Below are positions 58,991 through 64,000 of a stretch of DNA of 64,000 nucleotides, piece after piece. The position numbers and the translations under genes were made by a program. The notes under the pieces were generated by a model. It searched no databases. It had not been told where the DNA came from and saw only the letters and a list, made by a program, of their open reading frames with translations. How positions within the stretch are numbered: the stretch's first letter is position 1; the number at the start of each line of letters is the position of its first letter. Source of the DNA: Inia geoffrensis (Eukaryota > Chordata > Mammalia > Artiodactyla > Iniidae); contig CM070902.1 in the NCBI GenBank assembly GCA_036417435.1, forward strand, positions 136,389,886 to 136,453,885. Reading direction: 5' to 3'.

Positions 58991-59414
58991 GACACTGATA
59001 AGAGCTCAAGTCTCTTAAGGTCTTCACTAGGAAGGGTGTGTACTTTAAATACTCAGAGAAGGTGGGCTTTTATTCCCCCGGAGATTGCTAACCTGAAAGC
59101 AATCTGACCAACTGAGGGGTCTCTCGGGTCCCACACCTCCACCCCAGAGCTGTGCCTGTCACTGTGAGTGCTGCTCACCAAGCCCTTCAGACTTCTCTTC
59201 CTCCCCCGACCCAGCCCCCCCAGCCCCCCAACGTGACACAAGCAAGCTCGCCAGCACCCAGCACTCACCCTGAAAGCTCACTGCACAGGAAAGGGTTTGG
59301 GGAAAAGCGAACGTACTGAAAAAAATGTGATAGGAGGGAAAAATGGCAAGAAGATAAAGTGGTGACCCAAATAGAGAAATAGCTCAGAAAAATGTCAGAA
59401 TAAGAAATAAGTAT

Positions 59415-59772
59415 GGGGCTTCCCTGGTGGTGCAGTGGTTAAGAATCCGCCTGCCAATGCAAGAGACACGGGTTCAAGCCCTGGAACTGGAAGATCCCAC
59501 ATGCCACGAGGCAGCTAAGCCCATGTGCCACAACTACTGAGCCTGTGCTCTAGAACCCGGGAGCCACAACTACTGAGCCCGAGAGCCACCACTTCTGAGC
59601 CCGCGCACCCAGAGCCTGTGCTCCACAACAAGAGGAGCCACCGCAATGAGAAGCCCACATACCACAACAAAGAGGAGCCCTCACTAACCGCAACTAGAGA
59701 AAGCCCACGCAAAACAACGAAGACCTGACGTGGCCAAAAATAAATAAATAAAATAAATTTATAAAAAAAAAA
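59415..59772 (+). mobile_element. CHR-type SINE, long form
   Basis: GGCTTCCCTGGTGGTGCAGT head, three GCCACAACTACTGAGCC-like units in the body and an AAATAAATAAATAAAA tail. AAGTATG occurs on both sides. Confidence 0.92.
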
Positions 59773-61102
59773 GGAAAGAAGTATGAACATGAGAACATAG
59801 GAAGCAAGAGAGGAGATTCTACATCAAGTCAGGGTTGGTTTCAATAAGGGGGAAAAGGAGAAGGAGGTGGGGAATTTGTGAGAGTCGCTGCCAGGGTGAC
59901 AGGAGTCAGCGTGTGGAAGCGCAGGTGCTTGGTAAATGGTGGACACTGTTAAGGGCTAGTCATGACCGTGACTGTGGCAAAGAGAAACAAGGTGGATGAG
60001 CAAGAGGTAAGAAACCACATGAGCTAACCGCGTTCCGGGGGGATAGGGGGCAGCCTGTTGTGAAGTATGGTGATGAACCAGATGACCTCTGCAGTCTTTC
60101 ACAATTAATGGTCATTATAGGACTGGTATGTTATACAGCATGTACACACACACACACACACACACTTACTATAGTGTGTGTATATATAATTAGCTAGAAA
60201 TACCTGTGGTACTTATTCCTTTTTTTTGCAAATTGAATAGGTACTTCTATTGGCATGTCTAGGCCAGTTGCTTCAAAAAATCCTCTTTAAGTTACATGAG
60301 GATAATTTTAAAAATATTTATAGAGTAGCGTTGCTACTAACAAATTCTTTAAAATTTTTGTCCTAAAATGTAACATACTTTAAATTTGACAAAAGCTCAT
60401 AAAAGTAGAAAAATCCTCTGTTTTGGCTTGACCCAGCATACCTAAACACAATGGGGTGCCTTCTTAGTTACTTCCTTTAGTGTGCTGAGCTTGGTTTCAG
60501 TATTCATTAGAAATCAGACTTCCAGGTCAATTTCCTGTTAGTTTTGGCTAAATTATTACTGGTGAGTTATATGGAAAAACAGAATATATCAATTGATTAT
60601 AGGTACTTTCTGGAAAGTATTAAATAAAAACACAAGAAAGAAAATGTCTCTGCACAGAATTAGAATAGCAATAACAGATGATCAGACTGAATCTCAGAAC
60701 ACAGCAGTGAAAGTCAGCTCTCTCACTGACCGGTGTTAGTAATAATTGGCACCATATGGGTTTGCTCAAAGCAACTAGAAACAATTTACTTCTTCTTAGT
60801 GAAGTTACCAGATGGCCCCACGGAAAGTATACAGTATTTCTCCAATTTTATTTATACAAAAAATTAAAATCTTAAATTTAAATATATTGCAACTTTCACA
60901 ATTTCATCATGATTGCGCACACCTAGGAAATGATGTTACACAAAGAAAATCCCAGCCCTTTAGAAATCAATCTAAACATTAAGTTATTCAAGTATATTCA
61001 AAGAGGTGTTTTGTGTGGTATGTCCAAGTTACTCTACTATGGTGAGTTTATTAGGAAGAATGACAAACGAAGTCTTTTGTTCTCAGGAAAATTTCAGCAC
61101 TG

Positions 61103-61137
<35 letters not shown>

Positions 61138-62324
61138 CTGTGTGGTGAGGGAGGTGGGTGGGTTGTGGTATTGCTGGCCAGAAGGTAAGCCATGCGGTAG
61201 CCACATGCTTGCCTAGGTAACAAAATCAGAAATGGCTTTTCTAGCTTTACATATTTCCCAGAATTTGGTTCTTCAAAGTATAGATTCCAAGATTATCCAA
61301 ATGCCAATAATGGCCATACTGTTTTTAAATTATTGTATTCTGGACTAATATTTTAATTCAACACCCCATGCTGTTGGTGCTCTTTAGCCCAACTGCCGAC
61401 CTGATTAGGGAAAGTTGTTAATAAACACAAAGTTGGAATTACACAGGGTAATTATTTTTTCAGTCCCTAGTGTAAATGGCTCTAATCTCAGGACCTCCTA
61501 CAAATAAGAAAGGGGGCAGTGTGAGAGTGTGGGGATGAACCAGTAGAAAACTTATCAGCATCCTTAGAGATCAATGAATATTGATGTGCTTAAATATTTA
61601 AGGTAAAGAGTGGGTGGGTTTAGGTGACTCCGACTTCAGGACACAGTGTGTTTTAGTAAACTGTCTCTTGCAGAAACCCCCATGTGGGCATAAATCTACA
61701 CACACAAGATTAAACTTCATTTAATGCTTAATATTTAAGAAACTATTACATTCTTAGGAAATGTACTTTATTACAATACAGAATAGTCACTGAAACAAAC
61801 TGAAGAACAATAGAATGTATAAGGCTTGCTTTTTCTGACAAAATACTTCCATTATGATGCAAACTAATCTTCCTGGAGACAGAAGTGTTTTTCTTTAAAG
61901 GCAGAAACCTAAAGAATTTAGAAACATGAAAAATGTACATTTTCCTAAAATGCTTCTATTTTATTACATAACTATTCATAAATGACACTCACAATGTGTG
62001 TGGAAAAAACAGTTGAATGAATCTTTACACCTACATAAAAATAAATCTTAAAAAGTAAACCTTTAGGAACTAAAACATCTTAACATATTCCTTATAATTC
62101 CCTTCTACAAATTAAAGTTTCTAACCTTTCCTCCAATAACTTTACTTTCCATTTTCAAAAATTCATTCCCCAAATGATACAATTTAATAATTCAAAGTAT
62201 TTTAAAATACCCCCCCCAAAAAAAACTGTCAAAAAAGAAGTACATTTAATAATTTCCTTCTTAAAGATATTTTCTTATTGAAAAAGATATTTTCTCTTCA
62301 CTACTAAATTGATAACTAAAAATC
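59773..62324. other. Non-coding stretch with two microsatellites
   Basis: No gene recognised. A (CA)n tract at 60144-60165 and a (TG)n tract at 61105-61135 are present. Short open frames overlapping the TG tract encode Cys-Val runs and are artefacts. Confidence 0.55.
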
Positions 62325-62650
62325 AATGGAAAAAGTGATCACAAATATTTATAGATCATCTACTATGTGCTTGGTGCCCAGAAGAAAAGAATGTAAGGAC
62401 AGGGTAGAGGAAGATCAAAACATACTCCCAATCCTTCAAGAAGGTGATGATCCAAAAATTTTACTACAAGATGGACAGGAAGTAAAACAAAGCAGAAAGC
62501 GATTAAACAGTAAAAGGTGCAGATTGTTTCTGTCTGGGACAATTAAGGACCATTCACAGGGGAAGGATCATTTGGGCTAGGGTTTATAAGGATAGATATC
62601 TGTATTTGGCTGTGAGAAGATGGATGGAAAAGGGCAGGTTGTTAGAAACA
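62325..62650 (+). mobile_element. Ancient interspersed repeat (weak)
   Basis: TATTTATAGATCATCTACTATGTGCTTGGT-like wording followed by an indel-rich A/G-rich body, reminiscent of the repeat at 46840. Family uncertain. Confidence 0.35.
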
Positions 62651-62789
62651 GTGAGATCCAAGGCATGGAGCTGGGAAAACCCCAGTTACACTTTGGGGAA
62701 GATAAAGTCCAGGCTCTGTAGTGTGGCAAAGAGGCCCTCCATGTCCCGACCAAGGCCCCCATCCTCAGCCTCATCTGTTTCTATATCCT

Positions 62790-63175
62790 ACATGCAAATT
62801 CCCTCTCTACTCCCTGAGCTTGGAATGCCTTTCTCTCATTTCCTCCTCCTACCCAAGCCACCTCCTTTCTTCCATCTCAGCAAATTGACCCTTATTTGTT
62901 CTTCAGGACTCAATCAAGTATCTCTCACTTTTGTTTCCACCTGCTTCCAAGCCCTTTACCCCCATACACACGAGGCTGGGATCAGTTGCCAATTTATCCT
63001 CTGGGCTCCCCCAGTCCCATGTGGCCCTCATCACTCAGTAACGGAACTGACTGTTCATTGTCTGTCTCCCTCCCTGGACCTTGTTCACTGTTGTCTTCCC
63101 AGTCGTATCACAGTGCCTGACACACAGTAGGTACACAATAAACATTTACTGGTTATTGAATGAATGGCAGAAATG
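62790..63175 (+). mobile_element. L2 3' end
   Basis: The order of blocks ends in CAGTGCCTGACACACAGTAG, GTACACAATAAACATTTACT and TTGAATGAATG, the hallmark L2 3' terminus. Confidence 0.8.
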
Positions 63176-63261
63176 ACCTAGGTTGACTGAAATGTAGGGT
63201 GAATGATAAAAGAAATAAACTAAAAAAAGATAGATTAGAGAAAATCATAAAAAGCAAGAAT

Positions 63262-63645
63262 GCTATGTGTGGTAGTCAGTGTTGTTTGCCAAATATTTCC
63301 AGTTTTACCCCCTTTCAGGCATATGATTGCACTTCCTGTCCCTCTTGTGTTGGGATGGGATCATGTGACTAGTTTTGGCCACTAAGTTAAGCAGAAATGA
63401 CACGTGTCATTTCCTGGTCCAAGTATTTAATTGCCAGTACAAGACACTCCAGAGTGCTCTCTTCCCTTTGGCAAGAGTCCATCAGCAAGTCCCTGAGCCA
63501 CTAAAGATGATCAGTGTCTCCCTGCTGACATGTGATGGACACACAACATGAGCAAAAATAAACATTTGTTGTTTTAACCCACTGAGATTTGTGAACTGTT
63601 TGCTAACGCAGCATTGTCTAATTTATTCTGTCCATTGCACCATGC
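63262..63645 (+). mobile_element. MaLR (MLT1-like) LTR
   Basis: GGGATGGGATCATGTGACTA, TTGTTGTTTTAACCCACTGA and TTTGCTAACGCAGCATTGTC match the MaLR LTR order, with AATAAA near 63559. Confidence 0.7.
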
Positions 63646-63707
63646 TACAGAATTGGATGTTTGGAAAGTTTATGAGGTAAATCACTGGGAGCCATTAAGA
63701 ATTACCG

Positions 63708-63730
63708 TTTTTTTTTTTTTGGGGGGGGGG
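63708..63730. repeat. T13-G10 homopolymer junction
   Basis: Thirteen T followed directly by ten G. This is unusual in bulk mammalian DNA and error-prone in sequencing. The remaining DNA to 64000 shows no gene. Confidence 0.9.
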
Positions 63731-64000
63731 TGGTGTTGGTGCAGTAAACAAGAGAATAATGTATCAGAGACAGATTTCAGGAAAACTAGTTTAACCATTC
63801 TTTTTAATAATAGATTTGGAAAAAAGATGAGCTGAGGTCAAGGAAAGCAATTAGGATGCTATTTTGGTAGTTTGGGTCTATATTTTCCAAACTTACACTC
63901 TATGGAACTCTCCTTCAGGAGATGTAAATTGATGTAACATCAGAAAGATGCTTCCATGGTAAAATAAATCTGCAAAACTCTCTATAATAAATTATATTGC

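Overview
This is a mammalian nuclear DNA window, most likely from a cetacean or a close relative. It carries nine tRNA-Glu-derived CHR-type SINEs (the family shared by cetaceans, hippos and ruminants; signature CTTCCCTGGTGGCGCAGTGG), many LINE-1 copies of different ages, and ancient mammalian repeats (MIR, L2, MER5A). I see no BovB, which would be expected in a ruminant. Nothing resembles bacterial operons, CRISPR or phage.

The window holds one protein-coding gene I can support: LRAT (lecithin retinol acyltransferase), on the minus strand. Coding exon 2 is 36458-36997 and coding exon 3 is 32581-32733. Together they encode an intact 230-residue protein with the catalytic residues His60, His72 and Cys161. 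A predicted non-coding exon 1, a short first intron, TATA- and CCAAT-like elements and a CpG island (about 36.4-38.6 kb) lie upstream. The 3' UTR probably runs down to about 30.9 kb or further. Most ORFs longer than 60 codons elsewhere are repeat fragments or chance reading frames.

Layout: 1-6440, a minus-strand L1 with an apparently complete 5' end and broken ORF1 and ORF2, inserted into an older plus-strand L1. 6441-11946, stacked plus-strand L1 3' ends interrupted by a 50-bp minisatellite (11093-11507). 12-30 kb, largely unique DNA with SINEs, old L1/L2/MIR pieces, a composite L1 insertion with a 16-bp target-site duplication (15054-17396) and a strong CTCF-like motif (20305-20318). 30.9-37.4 kb, LRAT in a repeat-poor block. 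37.4-45 kb, the CpG-island flank and mostly unique DNA. 45312-45736, an intact solo LTR with 5-bp target duplications. 46.2-48.5 kb, MIR plus an ancient purine-rich repeat. 51.4-58.5 kb, a nest of LTRs inside an old L1, including two same-family LTRs facing each other and a pair of interlocking palindromes. 59-64 kb, a SINE, L2 and a MaLR-like LTR.

I found no convincing previously undescribed gene system. The most interesting items are the LRAT coding changes, the minisatellite, the solo LTR, the interlocking palindromes, the CTCF-like site and the dated layers of transposon insertion. Repeat family names are from pattern recognition, not a RepeatMasker run, and boundaries are approximate unless a duplication fixes them.
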